62,494 bases of DNA from Enterococcus italicus DSM 15952 (GTDB lineage Bacteria; Bacillota; Bacilli; Lactobacillales; Enterococcaceae), in contig NZ_GL622241.1 in NCBI RefSeq assembly GCF_000185365.1, positions 164,724 to 227,217 of the forward strand, in the 5' to 3' direction. How positions within the stretch are numbered: position 1 is the first letter of the stretch; each line of letters starts with the position of its first letter. Shown one piece after another: positions 26,045-35,631 of this stretch. The position numbers and the translations under genes were made by a program. The notes under the pieces were generated by a model. The model ran no database searches and was not told the DNA's origin. It worked only from the letters and a program-made list of their open reading frames with translations.

Positions 26045-27775
26045 TTATGTGTCACTTCTCCCAAACTGAGATTCATACAATCGTCGATAGGCACCATGAG
26101 TAGCCATCAATTCTTCGTGTGTCCCTTGCTCGACAATCCCCGCCGGACTGACCACAATGATCCGTGTCGCATGACGTATGGTAGCCAAACGGTGGGCGAT
26201 AATCAAGGTTGTTCGCCCTTTTGCAAGTTGATTTAAGGATTCTTGAATCACTTGTTCTGTCTCGGTATCTAGTGCCGAAGTTGCCTCATCTAATATTAAA
26301 ATAGGTGGATTCTTTAAAAACATACGGGCAATTGCTACACGTTGCTTTTGACCACCGGATAACTTAACGCCGCGCTCCCCAATAACCGTATCCAAGCCAT
26401 CAGGTAATTGATTAATGACAAACTCTAAGTGAGCTAGCTTGACTGCGCGCTCTACTTCCGCCTCTGCCGCTTCTAATTTCCCGTATAATATATTTTCTCG
26501 TATCGTACCGGGAAATAAAAAGACATCTTGTTGGACGGTACCGATTTGTTCCCGTAGTGATTGCAAGGTAATGTCTTGAATGTCTATGCCATCAATCGTA
26601 ATTTTTCCACCCGTGCGCTCATAAAAGCGTGGCAGCAAATTACAGACTGTCGTTTTCCCAGAACCACTTTGTCCGACAAAAGCAATCGTTTCTCCTTTTT
26701 TGATGGAAAAGGAAACATGGTCTAAGACTGGATGCTGTGGATCATAGGCAAATGATACATTGTCGTAGTGTATATACCCAGCTAATTTTGTGACAGGTTT
26801 CGCGGTTGGTGAGTCTTGAATTGCTGGTTTGCGGTTAAGCTCTTCATTTAAACGTTTGAAGCCGGCAATTCCTTTTGGGTAACTCTCAATCATAATATTG
26901 ACTTTCTCAATCGGTCGCACAAAGACATTAGACAACAAGATAAAACTCACAAATTGCCCACTAGTCAGCTCACCGCGCAAAGTGTAGTATGACCCAAATA
27001 CCAATGCAAACAAATTCATTAGGCGAATCAGAAAATAATTATACGCTGAACTAATACCCATCACACGATAAAACGTGTGTTTGGACTGGCGATACAACTC
27101 ACTCAGATGATGAAATCGTTGCTTTTCATGCGCTTCATTGGCAAAAGATTGTGTTACACGGATGCCACTGACTGATGCTTCAATCCCCGCATTAAATTCA
27201 CCGAGATTTTCATAAATCTCAGTATTGACAGTCGTCATCTTCTTATTAAAGAAATACATGGAAAATGTAATAAAGGGCACCAGTAGAATCATGGCAATCG
27301 CCAAGGAAGCATGCATTCGAAACATTAAGTAAAATGAACCAACCAACGTCATAATTGTTATAAAGACATCTTCGGGCCCATGGTGAGCTACTTCGGATAT
27401 TTCAAACAAATCCGTCGTCAACCGACTCATCAATTTACCAGTCTTCTGGTTGTCGTAGTACTCAAATGATTGCTTTTGTAGATGAGAAAATAACTTCCGT
27501 CGCATGTCTGTCTCGATGTTCACACCTAATGCATGACCGAAATAGACGACAATATATTGCAAGAACGTATTCAAAATATAAAACAATAATAAGCCCAAAC
27601 AGGCTAGTAAAATATAGCGGAAATTATTATGTGGCATAATATCATCGATCACCACATTCACAGCGACAGGAAATGCTAACTCAAGCGCCCCTGCCAATAC
27701 AGCACAGCCAAAATCTAATAAAAATAAGCCCTTATAAGGCTTGTAGTACGCAAAAAACTGTTTCATGACACGCAA
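26045..27775 (-). CDS. ABC transporter, fused membrane and ATPase domains (multidrug type)
   Basis: This half-transporter of about 576 residues has six membrane helices in the first 300 residues and an ATPase with Walker A GQSGSGKTT, signature LSGGQKQRVAIAR, Walker B ILILDEATSALD and the H-loop IIAHRLAT. It would work as a homodimer exporting lipids or drugs in the way of MsbA or Sav1866; the substrate is not evident. A TTG at 27775 lies eight bases after GGAG and is my preferred start; GTG 27784 is closer to the SD than usual. TATAAT lies upstream near 27805. Confidence 0.85.
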   Translation of the reverse strand: MRVMKQFFAYYKPYKGLFLLDFGCAVLAGALELAFPVAVNVVIDDIMPHNNFRYILLACLGLLLFYILNTFLQYIVVYFGHALGVNIETDMRRKLFSHLQKQSFEYYDNQKTGKLMSRLTTDLFEISEVAHHGPEDVFITIMTLVGSFYLMFRMHASLAIAMILLVPFITFSMYFFNKKMTTVNTEIYENLGEFNAGIEASVSGIRVTQSFANEAHEKQRFHHLSELYRQSKHTFYRVMGISSAYNYFLIRLMNLFALVFGSYYTLRGELTSGQFVSFILLSNVFVRPIEKVNIMIESYPKGIAGFKRLNEELNRKPAIQDSPTAKPVTKLAGYIHYDNVSFAYDPQHPVLDHVSFSIKKGETIAFVGQSGSGKTTVCNLLPRFYERTGGKITIDGIDIQDITLQSLREQIGTVQQDVFLFPGTIRENILYGKLEAAEAEVERAVKLAHLEFVINQLPDGLDTVIGERGVKLSGGQKQRVAIARMFLKNPPILILDEATSALDTETEQVIQESLNQLAKGRTTLIIAHRLATIRHATRIIVVSPAGIVEQGTHEELMATHGAYRRLYESQFGRSDT

Positions 27776-27857
27776 TAAACTCACTCCTTTTCTTTCTCAA
27801 TGATTATACCTTAACTGAGAATAATCACCACCTTCACTTGCTTGGCGAAAAAAATAA

Positions 27858-27971
27858 GGTCGTGGCAAAAGCAGATCCATCGGCTTTAAGTAAAAAATCC
27901 TCAAAAATTTTAAAATCAATTTTTGGGATTTTTGTACTTATCGCTCGGATCTATGCGCTTTTGTCACACCT
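27858..27971 (-). repeat. Dispersed repeat family B copy 2, after the SNF2 gene
   Basis: It begins directly after the helicase stop codon with AGGTGTGACAAAAGCGC on the minus strand. The hairpin AGATCC...AAGTA..AAATCC.CAAAAATT pairs with AATTTTTG.GATTTTT.TACTT...GGATCT. Arms match copy 1 in layout but differ in sequence with compensating changes. Confidence 0.75.
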
Positions 27972-30900
27972 CTATTCGTCGCCCATACTTAATATCAAAC
28001 GAATATCTTCTTCGGTCATTTGTTGTAGCTGTGCTTCGTTTCCTTGGATTACTTTTTGGAATAATTCTCGTTTTTCATTTTGCAAATCATCCATTCGTTC
28101 TTCAATTGTGCCTTCAGAAATCATGCGCCAAATTTCGACCACTTGCTTTTGACCCATCCGATGCGCACGACCTGCTGCTTGCTCTTCAACAGCAGGATTC
28201 CACCAAAGATCATAGAGAATCACGGTGTTGGCTCCTGTAAGATTCAGTCCCGTGCCGCCAGCTTTTAAGGAAATCAAGAAAACATCAGCTTCACCTTCAT
28301 TAAACGCATCGACCATCTCAATTCGATCTTTCGGCGGCGTACTACCACGCAAGTAAAAATGACTCAGCCCCATCTCATCTAACTCATCGGCAATCAAGCT
28401 CAACATACTTGTAAATTGAGAAAACAATAAGACTCGACGCTTGTTTTCCTTCGCTGCAAGCAATAAATCTTTAACTTGCTCTAACTTACCTGAACCACCT
28501 TGATACTCGTCCACAAAAAGTCGTGGGTCGCAACAAATTTGGCGCAAACGGGTCAATCCAGCCAAGATACTGATACGGTTCTTTTTAAAGGTGCTCGAGT
28601 CCATCTGACTAATTTCTTCTTGCATTTGCCGCAAGTAGGCTAAGTAGATCGTCTTTTGGTCGGTCGTCAGTGTGCTGTAATAATTCATCTCAATCTTTTC
28701 AGGCAAATCACTCAATACCGTCGCTTTGTCTCGACGAAGCACAAACGGCTGAATCATTTGTGCAATCTTTTCGGCTGAAAATTGACGATATACTGCTTTA
28801 GCTGGGAAGAATCCTGGCATAATCAATTGGAATAACGACCACAATTCATCCAAGTTGTTCTCAATCGGTGTCCCACTTAATGCAAAACGCTGACGAACAG
28901 ATAGCGAGCGCAGTGCTTGAGCCGTCTTCGTGCCACTGTTTTTCACCATTTGCGCTTCATCTAAAATCAAATACTCTAATGCACGCGCCTGATACTGGTC
29001 TATATCTTGACGCAGACTAGCGTACGAAGTGATGTAAATATCTGCTTTTTGCTGCAACAACGCTTCACGTTCTTCTTTGGTGCCATTCACTACGACTGCA
29101 TCCAAACTCGGTGCAAACTTACGAATTTCTTGCAACCAATTGTACGTCAAGCTGGCAGGTGCGACAATTAATGCTTGTAAAGATTCGTTTGCTTGCTTTT
29201 CCGATAATAAGTAACAAATCGCCTGCAATGTCTTACCAAGTCCCATTTCATCGGCCAAAATCCCGCCAAATTGATAGGAACTTAACATTTTTAGCCAACG
29301 ATAGCCGGCCACTTGATAATCGCGCAACTGCGCATTTATGCCTTGAGGTAACTCGGCCGCAAATAACTCTGGATGGACCAAATTTTGTGTCATTTGCTTA
29401 AAGTCGTCACTGTATGAGACGTTCGTACCCAATACTTGCTGGACATGGATACTTTGATTTTTCGGTAGCTGAACAACCCCATTCTCAAACTGAAAGCCCG
29501 CTCGCAATTGGGCAAGGACTTGTGCCGTTTGTTGGAATGCTTCTGTTTCTAACGATACGACTTGACCACTTTCCAACGTATAAAACCGATCGTGCTGCAT
29601 CAGACTGCGTAACATCGCATCAATTTCATGATCTTGAATCCCGGTCACATCAAAACGAATCGACAACCACGAAGACTCTTCATCCACCAAGACATCCGGC
29701 GCTAAAAACTTGCCATCCAAATACAATTCACGCAACTTTTGACCAATCTTCACTGTCCCCATTTGGCGTAATTTCGGAATATCCACTCGGAAAAAGTGAT
29801 ACAATGCCTCACCTGTCGGAATGGGTCTTTGCCAACTCGTTTCATCTTTTTCAAAGCCTAGTGTAGCCAAAAGTGTTAACACAGCTTGCTCATTTTCTAA
29901 GTCACGCAAGACTTGTTGCGTACGTATTGGTTTGACAGATTCTTTGTCATCGGTTGAAAAGATCGAGTCGCCATATTGAAAGTGCACTTTTGTATCGATC
30001 ATGCCGCGTCGTTTGCGCAAATAAAACGTCACCTGTAATGCTTCTTCCGTCACCAATTCTTGGACTTCTTGAGCCACAGTCACTTGACCAACCGTCCGTA
30101 AGACGGGGACAACTTGGCGAAAGAGACTTGAGAAATGCTCACGATCAAATGATACTTCCGGCTCTGGCAATCGTTTGATTAATTGTTCAATCGTAGTATA
30201 GGCAGTCAGTTGTTCATCAGATAGCCGATAGAGATGCCCATCTTTAAGCGCCCAGTGATAATAACGATAGACTTTATCAAACGCATCTGCTACATCTAAG
30301 ACTGCTTTATCCCCTTGCTTTTTGATAAAATACAATAGTGGTGCCTCGTGAAACTCAGCCGTCATAGTGGTCCACTCAGACGGTCCGCTAAATTGAAAAG
30401 GGACCGTCTGTAACGTAGCAAGGACACTTTCTGCTTGTTCTACCGGTAATAGCAAATACTTTTTGTCTAATTTCCCTTTTACTTGCAAACCTTGTTGGCC
30501 AAGTAGTTGTTGAGTTTGCGCAATCGCTTGTAAACAATCAAGTAACGCAACCGTCTTTGAATCAAAGGCTTGCTTAGCTAATAAGAATGTATGTTTTTTA
30601 TTGGCTACATATTTCTTCTCTTCACTCACCATTTGCAAAAATTTATAAATATTTTTCACAACATATTTGCGCTCTTCTAGTAGCCCTACTTTAATCGAAA
30701 TCCCCAAAACATCCATATCATCGTGGTAAGGATTCGTAGGCAATGACTCAAGTAAGACTTCTATCCCTAATTTCGGTGCCGATACTGATTTTGTCCGCTC
30801 GTGAAGATTTTTTAACCCATTCGCAAATAAATCGACTGGTGAAAAAACGCGAGGAGCCGTAGTATCGTCCTTTGGCAACTGCCGAGTCTTGCCCTGCTGG

Positions 30901-31139
30901 CGCAAGTATAGCTCAGCCGCTACCGTATGCTTGCAGTATTTATGTTCTTCCCAGTACGGACACTGGCAAAAATCTTCTTCTTTAGCTGTCGCATCAAGTT
31001 CTACTTGATACAATTCACTCCCCAAAACTTCTGCATGCCAGACTTGCTGCGCGGGATCAGGTGTGATAGAAAGAACCCGGCCACTTTCTAAATAGGCCCT
31101 TCCTTTACCGATGATGCGTTCTGGAATACTCCATTTCAT
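27972..31139 (-). CDS. SNF2-family DEAD/DEAH helicase with SWIM zinc finger
   Basis: This 1055-residue protein has an N-terminal SWIM finger (CQCPYWEEHKYCKH, near residue 57), a middle SNF2-associated region, and a C-terminal Swi2/Snf2 ATPase with LADEMGLGKTLQAI (motif I), LDEAQMVKN (motif II), FALSGTPIENNLDELWSLF (motif III), SLKAGGTGLNLTGANTVILYD (motif V) and AAGRAHRMGQ (motif VI). Such bacterial enzymes act on DNA or protein-DNA complexes; the exact role is unknown. It is monocistronic and closed by repeat B copy 2. Confidence 0.93.
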   Translation of the reverse strand: MKWSIPERIIGKGRAYLESGRVLSITPDPAQQVWHAEVLGSELYQVELDATAKEEDFCQCPYWEEHKYCKHTVAAELYLRQQGKTRQLPKDDTTAPRVFSPVDLFANGLKNLHERTKSVSAPKLGIEVLLESLPTNPYHDDMDVLGISIKVGLLEERKYVVKNIYKFLQMVSEEKKYVANKKHTFLLAKQAFDSKTVALLDCLQAIAQTQQLLGQQGLQVKGKLDKKYLLLPVEQAESVLATLQTVPFQFSGPSEWTTMTAEFHEAPLLYFIKKQGDKAVLDVADAFDKVYRYYHWALKDGHLYRLSDEQLTAYTTIEQLIKRLPEPEVSFDREHFSSLFRQVVPVLRTVGQVTVAQEVQELVTEEALQVTFYLRKRRGMIDTKVHFQYGDSIFSTDDKESVKPIRTQQVLRDLENEQAVLTLLATLGFEKDETSWQRPIPTGEALYHFFRVDIPKLRQMGTVKIGQKLRELYLDGKFLAPDVLVDEESSWLSIRFDVTGIQDHEIDAMLRSLMQHDRFYTLESGQVVSLETEAFQQTAQVLAQLRAGFQFENGVVQLPKNQSIHVQQVLGTNVSYSDDFKQMTQNLVHPELFAAELPQGINAQLRDYQVAGYRWLKMLSSYQFGGILADEMGLGKTLQAICYLLSEKQANESLQALIVAPASLTYNWLQEIRKFAPSLDAVVVNGTKEEREALLQQKADIYITSYASLRQDIDQYQARALEYLILDEAQMVKNSGTKTAQALRSLSVRQRFALSGTPIENNLDELWSLFQLIMPGFFPAKAVYRQFSAEKIAQMIQPFVLRRDKATVLSDLPEKIEMNYYSTLTTDQKTIYLAYLRQMQEEISQMDSSTFKKNRISILAGLTRLRQICCDPRLFVDEYQGGSGKLEQVKDLLLAAKENKRRVLLFSQFTSMLSLIADELDEMGLSHFYLRGSTPPKDRIEMVDAFNEGEADVFLISLKAGGTGLNLTGANTVILYDLWWNPAVEEQAAGRAHRMGQKQVVEIWRMISEGTIEERMDDLQNEKRELFQKVIQGNEAQLQQMTEEDIRLILSMGDE

Positions 31140-31229
31140 AAAGATGTAGCTCCTCCCGTAAAAATGATTCTTTCTCTATTATACCACCAAGCAAGACAAA
31201 TGCAGAAAAACTTACTTATAAATGACAAG

Positions 31230-31265
31230 AAAAAAACAGGTCGGGCATTTTCGCACCTTCCTGCT
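31230..31265 (-). terminator. Weak terminator after plsC
   Basis: GCAGG pairs with CCTG(T) around an imperfect GGTGC/GCCC stem and is followed on the minus strand by a run of seven T residues, 12 bases after the plsC stop. Confidence 0.55.
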
Positions 31266-31276
31266 TTCTTTGTTAC

Positions 31277-31900
31277 TTATTTTTCTTCAATTTTGTAAAC
31301 AAAATCGGGATTTGCTGCTTGATCGATTGCTGTGAATGCGGTTTGGATTCGTCGCTCGACTTCAAGCATGCCGGCATCATTCATTTTGGGAATATCACTA
31401 ATATCAATCGGCTCACCAAAGCGAACAATGACGCGTTTGCGCTTAAACAACTCTTTGAGCGTCAGTGGTCCTTGGTAGACACATGGCACCACGCGGACTT
31501 TCGCCATCTTTGCAATCAAGGCCATGCCTCCTTTTAGATCCGTCGAGTGCCGGGTCCCACTTGGAAACATAATCAAGCTCAGATCCGTGTTCTTTAAAAT
31601 TTTGACAGGTGTCTTGATTGCACTTGGCCCAGGATTTTCGCGATCCACAGGAAAGGCATTCGCATGACGCAAAATAAAAGACAATACTGGATTTTTAAAG
31701 AGCTCTTTTTTCGCCATAAACGCAAACTTCTTCGGTCGTGCCGCCACAGCTAAGTACAATGGGTCCCACCACGTACGGTGAGGCGCAACCAAAATATAAT
31801 TTTCATCTTGCGGAAGTGCTTGGCGATTTTGATAGCGGGCGTTGCCGTTAATAACAAACAAAATCACGCGCACCAACCCGCGCATAAACGTAAAAAACAT
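31277..31900 (-). CDS. plsC: 1-acyl-sn-glycerol-3-phosphate acyltransferase
   Basis: The 207-residue protein has one N-terminal membrane segment and the acyltransferase motifs HRTWWD (HX4D, near residue 41) and FPSGTRHS, with VVPCVYQG later. PlsC transfers an acyl group to lysophosphatidic acid to make phosphatidic acid in the membrane. The gene is divergent from trmN6. The FPSGTR motif replaces the more common FPEGTR. Confidence 0.93.
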   Translation of the reverse strand: MFFTFMRGLVRVILFVINGNARYQNRQALPQDENYILVAPHRTWWDPLYLAVAARPKKFAFMAKKELFKNPVLSFILRHANAFPVDRENPGPSAIKTPVKILKNTDLSLIMFPSGTRHSTDLKGGMALIAKMAKVRVVPCVYQGPLTLKELFKRKRVIVRFGEPIDISDIPKMNDAGMLEVERRIQTAFTAIDQAANPDFVYKIEEK

Positions 31901-31971
31901 CGTGTCGTTCCTTTCTCTCTTTTAACAGTAGTATGCAAGAAAAGGGCTTGATTGACAAGTCTTTTTCTCAG

Positions 31972-31999
31972 TTGCTTCTTTGAAAAAACAAGGTATAAT
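31972..31999 (+). promoter_or_regulatory. Probable trmN6 promoter
   Basis: TTGCTT (31972-31977) and TATAAT (31994-31999) are separated by 16 bases, 28 bases before the gene start. Confidence 0.55.
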
Positions 32000-32027
32000 G
32001 TTGAACGTAGTCTTCGGAGGTGAAAAA

Positions 32028-32768
32028 ATGGTTCAATTATATGCGAATGAACGTATTGATCAACTATATGCAGATGATATTAAAATTATTCAAAGCAAGG
32101 AAGTTTTTTCCTTTTCATTAGATGCGGTTTTGCTAGCCAATTTCCCGCGCATTCCTAAAAAAGGACGGATCGTCGACTTATGTGCGGGCAACGGCGCAGT
32201 CGGCTTATTTATTAGCCGAAAAACCAATGCCGAAATCATCCAAATCGAATTACAAGAACGCCTAGCTGATATGGCGCAACGTAGCATTCAACTTAACGAC
32301 TTAGCCAATCAAATGAAGATTTATACGGCCGATTTAAAAGATAGCTTAGCCTTTGTTGCCCCGGACTCGGTCGACTTATTGGTCTGCAATCCGCCTTATT
32401 TTCCTCATCAGCCACAGAGCGTCAAAAATCCCAATCCTTACTTGGCGATTGCTCGACATGAAATCCATACAAACTTAGAAGAAATCGTTGCAATGAGTAG
32501 CAAATTACTCAAAACTAACGGCCGCTTGGCATTGGTCCATCGTCCAGATCGCTTTTTAACGATACTAGATGCGATGCGTCGCCAACGCCTTGTACCTAAG
32601 CACGTCCAGTTCGTCTATCCCAAAAACGGCAAAGACGCAAACATCTTACTCATCGAAGCCATTAAAGATGGAAAAGAAGAAGGCTTTAAAGTCAATCCGC
32701 CGCTCTTTACCTATGATGAAGACCAGGCCTATACGCCAGAGATTCGGCAGATGCTTTATGGCAACTAA
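32028..32768 (+). CDS. trmN6: tRNA1(Val) (adenine(37)-N6)-methyltransferase type enzyme
   Basis: The 246-residue methyltransferase has IVDLCAGNGAVGLFI for S-adenosylmethionine binding and the N6-adenine motif NPPYFP (near residue 124). This matches the YfiC/TrmN6 group, which modifies A37 of tRNA-Val. The ATG at 32028 follows GGAGGTGAAAAA. An 11-base overlap with the GIY-YIG gene suggests translational coupling. Confidence 0.9.
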   Translation: MVQLYANERIDQLYADDIKIIQSKEVFSFSLDAVLLANFPRIPKKGRIVDLCAGNGAVGLFISRKTNAEIIQIELQERLADMAQRSIQLNDLANQMKIYTADLKDSLAFVAPDSVDLLVCNPPYFPHQPQSVKNPNPYLAIARHEIHTNLEEIVAMSSKLLKTNGRLALVHRPDRFLTILDAMRRQRLVPKHVQFVYPKNGKDANILLIEAIKDGKEEGFKVNPPLFTYDEDQAYTPEIRQMLYGN

Positions 32769-33030
32769 GCATTATTTCTATGTACTCCTATGTAAGGATG
32801 GATCGTACTATGGCGGCTATACGACAGATCCGGATCGCCGCTTAAAGGAACATAATGATGGCATTGGCGCGAAGTATACACGCCTCCAGTCCCGTCGCCC
32901 ACTGACGATGATCCACACGGAATGCTTCGCCACTCGCAGTGAAGCCACCAAGGCTGAAGCTGCTTTCAAAAAACTAGCCCGTAAGCAAAAAGAACGCTAC
33001 CTACAAATAAATAAAAAGAGAAAAGAGTAA
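32758..33030 (+). CDS. GIY-YIG nuclease family protein (UPF0213 type)
   Basis: The 90-residue protein consists only of a GIY-YIG domain: FYVLLCKDGSYYGGYT near the N-terminus, then the Arg and His/Glu region. The start ATG at 32758 lies inside the end of trmN6, in another frame. Such stand-alone domains (YhbQ/YazA type) often follow this methyltransferase gene. Nuclease activity is inferred from the fold; the substrate is unknown. Confidence 0.88.
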   Translation: MATKHYFYVLLCKDGSYYGGYTTDPDRRLKEHNDGIGAKYTRLQSRRPLTMIHTECFATRSEATKAEAAFKKLARKQKERYLQINKKRKE

Positions 33031-33050
33031 ACGAGCGACTCGTTTACTCT
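33014..33050. terminator. Hairpin between GIY-YIG gene and the ABC ATPase gene
   Basis: GAGTAAACGA pairs with TCGTTTACTC around five bases. The T-rich side is on the minus strand, so it mainly ends the ABC transporter operon, whose last codons it overlaps. Confidence 0.75.
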
Positions 33051-33709
33051 TCTGTTAATTTCCCATCTTGCATACGTAACACGCGATCACATGCTTGAAT
33101 TAAGCGCGTGTCGTGGGTCACCATTATTGTCGCTTTGTTTTCTTGTTTTGTTGCCTCTGCAAGTAGTTCCACTACTTCAAACGCACGATCAGAGTCCAAG
33201 CTAGCAGTCGGTTCATCCGCTAAAATTACAGTCGGCTGATGATACAATGCACGCGCAATCGCGATACGCTGCCGCTCCCCTCCAGACAATTCACTCGGGT
33301 ATTTGTTTACAAGTCGCTCAACACCTAGTCGCTCCAATAACATCTCTCGTCGCTCGCTTTGTTTTTTCTTAGTAATGTCGTCTACTAATTGAAATTGTTG
33401 CTTGACCGTCAAGAATGGTACCAGATTCGACGACTGCAAAATAAAGCCGATTTCATCGAATCGCCGGCGTGCACGTTTCTTTTCTGATTCACTGCTAAAG
33501 GACGCACCATTAATCAATACTTCCCCTGTAGATGGCGTCTGCAAGCCACCAATTATTGTTAATAAGGTACTTTTCCCCGATCCAGAAGGGCCGATAATCG
33601 CCACAAACTCTCCAGCTTCAACGGCTACGTTCGTTTCTTTTAATGCATCAATGGTCTCATCGCCATCGATGAACTGCTTGGTAATTTCTCGTAATTCAAT
33701 TGCACTCAT
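33044..33709 (-). CDS. ABC transporter ATPase, HrtA/LolD-like
   Basis: The 221-residue ATPase has Walker A GPSGSGKST, Q-loop ILQSSNLVPFLTV, signature LSGGERQRIAIAR and Walker B VILADEPTASLD. It belongs to the MacB/LolD-type ATPases that work with FtsX-like permeases. Its length and its partner match HrtA of heme exporters. The ATG at 33709 follows GGAGGAAGCAG, ten bases after the permease stop. The heme role is inferred from the permease and the Fur-like box. Confidence 0.85.
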   Translation of the reverse strand: MSAIELREITKQFIDGDETIDALKETNVAVEAGEFVAIIGPSGSGKSTLLTIIGGLQTPSTGEVLINGASFSSESEKKRARRRFDEIGFILQSSNLVPFLTVKQQFQLVDDITKKKQSERREMLLERLGVERLVNKYPSELSGGERQRIAIARALYHQPTVILADEPTASLDSDRAFEVVELLAEATKQENKATIMVTHDTRLIQACDRVLRMQDGKLTEE

Positions 33710-33719
33710 CTGCTTCCTC

Positions 33720-34784
33720 CTAACCGATTGCCTGAATCGGATCAATCGTAACAATCGTCCGCACTGAAAAGGCCGATCCGATTACTGCTGTGACAATCAT
33801 CAAGATAGCTGATCCTAGTAAAAAATACCAATTATTTTCATAAGGAACCGCCGCTGGTAAAATAAACGACCCACCGACACTAATCACCAAGCCTAAGATA
33901 GTACCGACTGTCGCCAAAAGAAACGTCTGGACCATAATGGACTTTGCGATGTATCCATTGGCAATTCCTTGCGCCTTCATAATGCCAAAAATCGTGCGTT
34001 TTTGCATCGTCAAGACATAAATAAAAATGCCAATCACGATTGCGGCAATCAGTATCAATGCACCAATCATAAAGCCAAACGTCAAGACTTGCGCACTATA
34101 TCCTGGTAAATCATTAATAAAATCAGCCACGGACACATTGGCCAATTGGTCGTTATCATAGCTTGTCACCTTCCCGCGATAGACAATAGCATTTATTTTC
34201 GCCTCGCCCTCTGGAAAGCTCTGATCATAGCGAATCTTCTCAAAATTGGCCAAAGAAAGATACACTACTGGCGCCACATTAAACTGTGCATTTTTGGTAA
34301 AGCCGACGATTTTCACCGTCTGATCACTTCCTGAAAGACTTAACGTATCACCGAGCTTAAAACCATCTTGCTTTAAGGACTCATCGGCCACTACCTCTCC
34401 ATCTGCAGAAAAAATCTTTCCTTCTGTAATCTCAGGTCGTAAGAAACTCTCTTTGTCAATCGCAAAAAGACTGACACTCGCCTTCTCATCGCTATCAGCT
34501 TTTGAAGCAATAGCGGATAGTTGTGCAAGATAGGTCTTATCCGTTGCTTTGACATTGGCTAACTCTTCTTCAGAAAACGTTGATAGATTCAAGCTATTAT
34601 CCGAATCTTTCGCCAGCAATAACCCATCTATCCCCCATGTATCGACGGCTGTGCGATTTTGTTGGGCGAGCCCATATGATAGTCCCGTTAAGAAAAATAC
34701 CAAGAAAGCCACTAAAAAAATGACCCCCGCTACCAATCCATACCGTAATTTCGTATGACGAATCTCATTCCAAGCTAAAAACAT
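33720..34784 (-). CDS. ABC transporter permease, FtsX type, HrtB-like
   Basis: This 354-residue permease has one N-terminal helix (residues 13-35), a large external domain (about 40-230) and three C-terminal helices. The opening FLAWNEIRHTKLRYGL, the phrase FIYVLTMQKRTIFGIMKAQG and the ending TIDPIQAIG resemble HrtB, the heme-efflux permease of staphylococci, lactococci and enterococci. With the ATPase it would expel heme or a related hydrophobic compound from the membrane. A Fur-like box lies upstream. An antimicrobial-peptide exporter is the main alternative. Confidence 0.75.
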   Translation of the reverse strand: MFLAWNEIRHTKLRYGLVAGVIFLVAFLVFFLTGLSYGLAQQNRTAVDTWGIDGLLLAKDSDNSLNLSTFSEEELANVKATDKTYLAQLSAIASKADSDEKASVSLFAIDKESFLRPEITEGKIFSADGEVVADESLKQDGFKLGDTLSLSGSDQTVKIVGFTKNAQFNVAPVVYLSLANFEKIRYDQSFPEGEAKINAIVYRGKVTSYDNDQLANVSVADFINDLPGYSAQVLTFGFMIGALILIAAIVIGIFIYVLTMQKRTIFGIMKAQGIANGYIAKSIMVQTFLLATVGTILGLVISVGGSFILPAAVPYENNWYFLLGSAILMIVTAVIGSAFSVRTIVTIDPIQAIG

Positions 34785-34857
34785 GCTTTCACACCCTTAC
34801 TTTTTTCTTCCCATAGCATAGCATGCAGCGCCTTTCTTCGCTATTGATTAGCCTAAC

Positions 34858-34872
34858 TGAGAATGATTCTCT
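34858..34872. promoter_or_regulatory. Fur-family box upstream of the HrtBA-like operon
   Basis: TGAGAATGATTCTCT is a 7-1-7 palindrome. It agrees with the Fur consensus TGATAATNATTATCA at 11 of 14 fixed positions. It lies about 75 bases upstream of the permease start. Fur, PerR or Zur cannot be told apart from one site. Confidence 0.5.
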
Positions 34873-34873
34873 A

Positions 34874-34902
34874 AAAAAAGAACCAGCGACTCCGCTGATT
34901 CT
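34874..34902 (-). terminator. Terminator of the membrane protein gene
   Basis: GAATCAGCG pairs with CGCTGGTTC on the minus strand, followed by seven T residues. It adjoins the Fur-like box. Confidence 0.85.
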
Positions 34903-34924
34903 CATCTTACCTTATCAAAGCAAC

Positions 34925-35614
34925 CTACTTATTTGCTGCCCATTCATTTTGGTTCACAGTAAAGTCTTTACTCATTTTGCCATCTTTTTGTTCGTATACG
35001 ACTGACTTTTCCGACATCGGCAAGACAACTTTGGTCAAAAAATTATTCGTTTCCGAAAAAAAGCCCAATTGTTTAAAGCCCGCAGCACTCGCTTTCAAAT
35101 GATATTGAACCCCTATCAACTTGGCTGTAGCATTCTCCTGAAACTCAGGTGTCGTGCGTAAATAATACTGCTGGGCACCCACTTTAAAATATACTGATCC
35201 ATAAGCATACCCCAGATACTCGATCTCTCGTTCCACTGGTTTTGCTTCATAGATACCTAGTTTTTCGATGCCTGCTATGTTTTGGATATGCGTATAGGCA
35301 GTCATCGTCGCTCCATCGTAATATTTATAGCCAATAAATGCCCGTTCACGATCACGAATATTGGGTTGCACATCTGGCATGTATGTATAATACGCACCAT
35401 AATAGCTATTTCCCACAAGATACACCACTCCACACATAAGTAGCATGCCACCAAAAATTGCTAACGAACGCCCTTTATGCGATTTTACATACAATAAAAA
35501 AATACATAAAAATAACAAACAAACGACAGCCAATAATAATAGACTCATCACACCCGTGTGATAAAAGAATTCTGCGTGACGCCACTTTTCAGGTGTAAAT
35601 ACCTTTCCAATCAA
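34925..35614 (-). CDS. Membrane protein of unknown function
   Basis: This 229-residue protein has two membrane helices (about residues 20-43 and 53-70) followed by an exported or cytosolic C-terminal domain of about 155 residues rich in Tyr (ERAFIGYKYYDGATMTAYTHIQ, AQQYYLRTTPEFQ). I do not recognise a family motif. It ends at a strong terminator and lies 17 bases after the second crcB gene, so it may be cotranscribed with the fluoride channel genes. A role in that context is only a guess. Confidence 0.7.
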   Translation of the reverse strand: MIGKVFTPEKWRHAEFFYHTGVMSLLLLAVVCLLFLCIFLLYVKSHKGRSLAIFGGMLLMCGVVYLVGNSYYGAYYTYMPDVQPNIRDRERAFIGYKYYDGATMTAYTHIQNIAGIEKLGIYEAKPVEREIEYLGYAYGSVYFKVGAQQYYLRTTPEFQENATAKLIGVQYHLKASAAGFKQLGFFSETNNFLTKVVLPMSEKSVVYEQKDGKMSKDFTVNQNEWAANK

Positions 35615-35631
35615 ACCTTTTCCCCCTTATG

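Noticed and set aside
27775-27830. Fur-like sequence TGATTATTCTCAGTT upstream of the ABC exporter
   Set aside because: Only one half-site matches the consensus. Without symmetry it is indistinguishable from AT-rich background.
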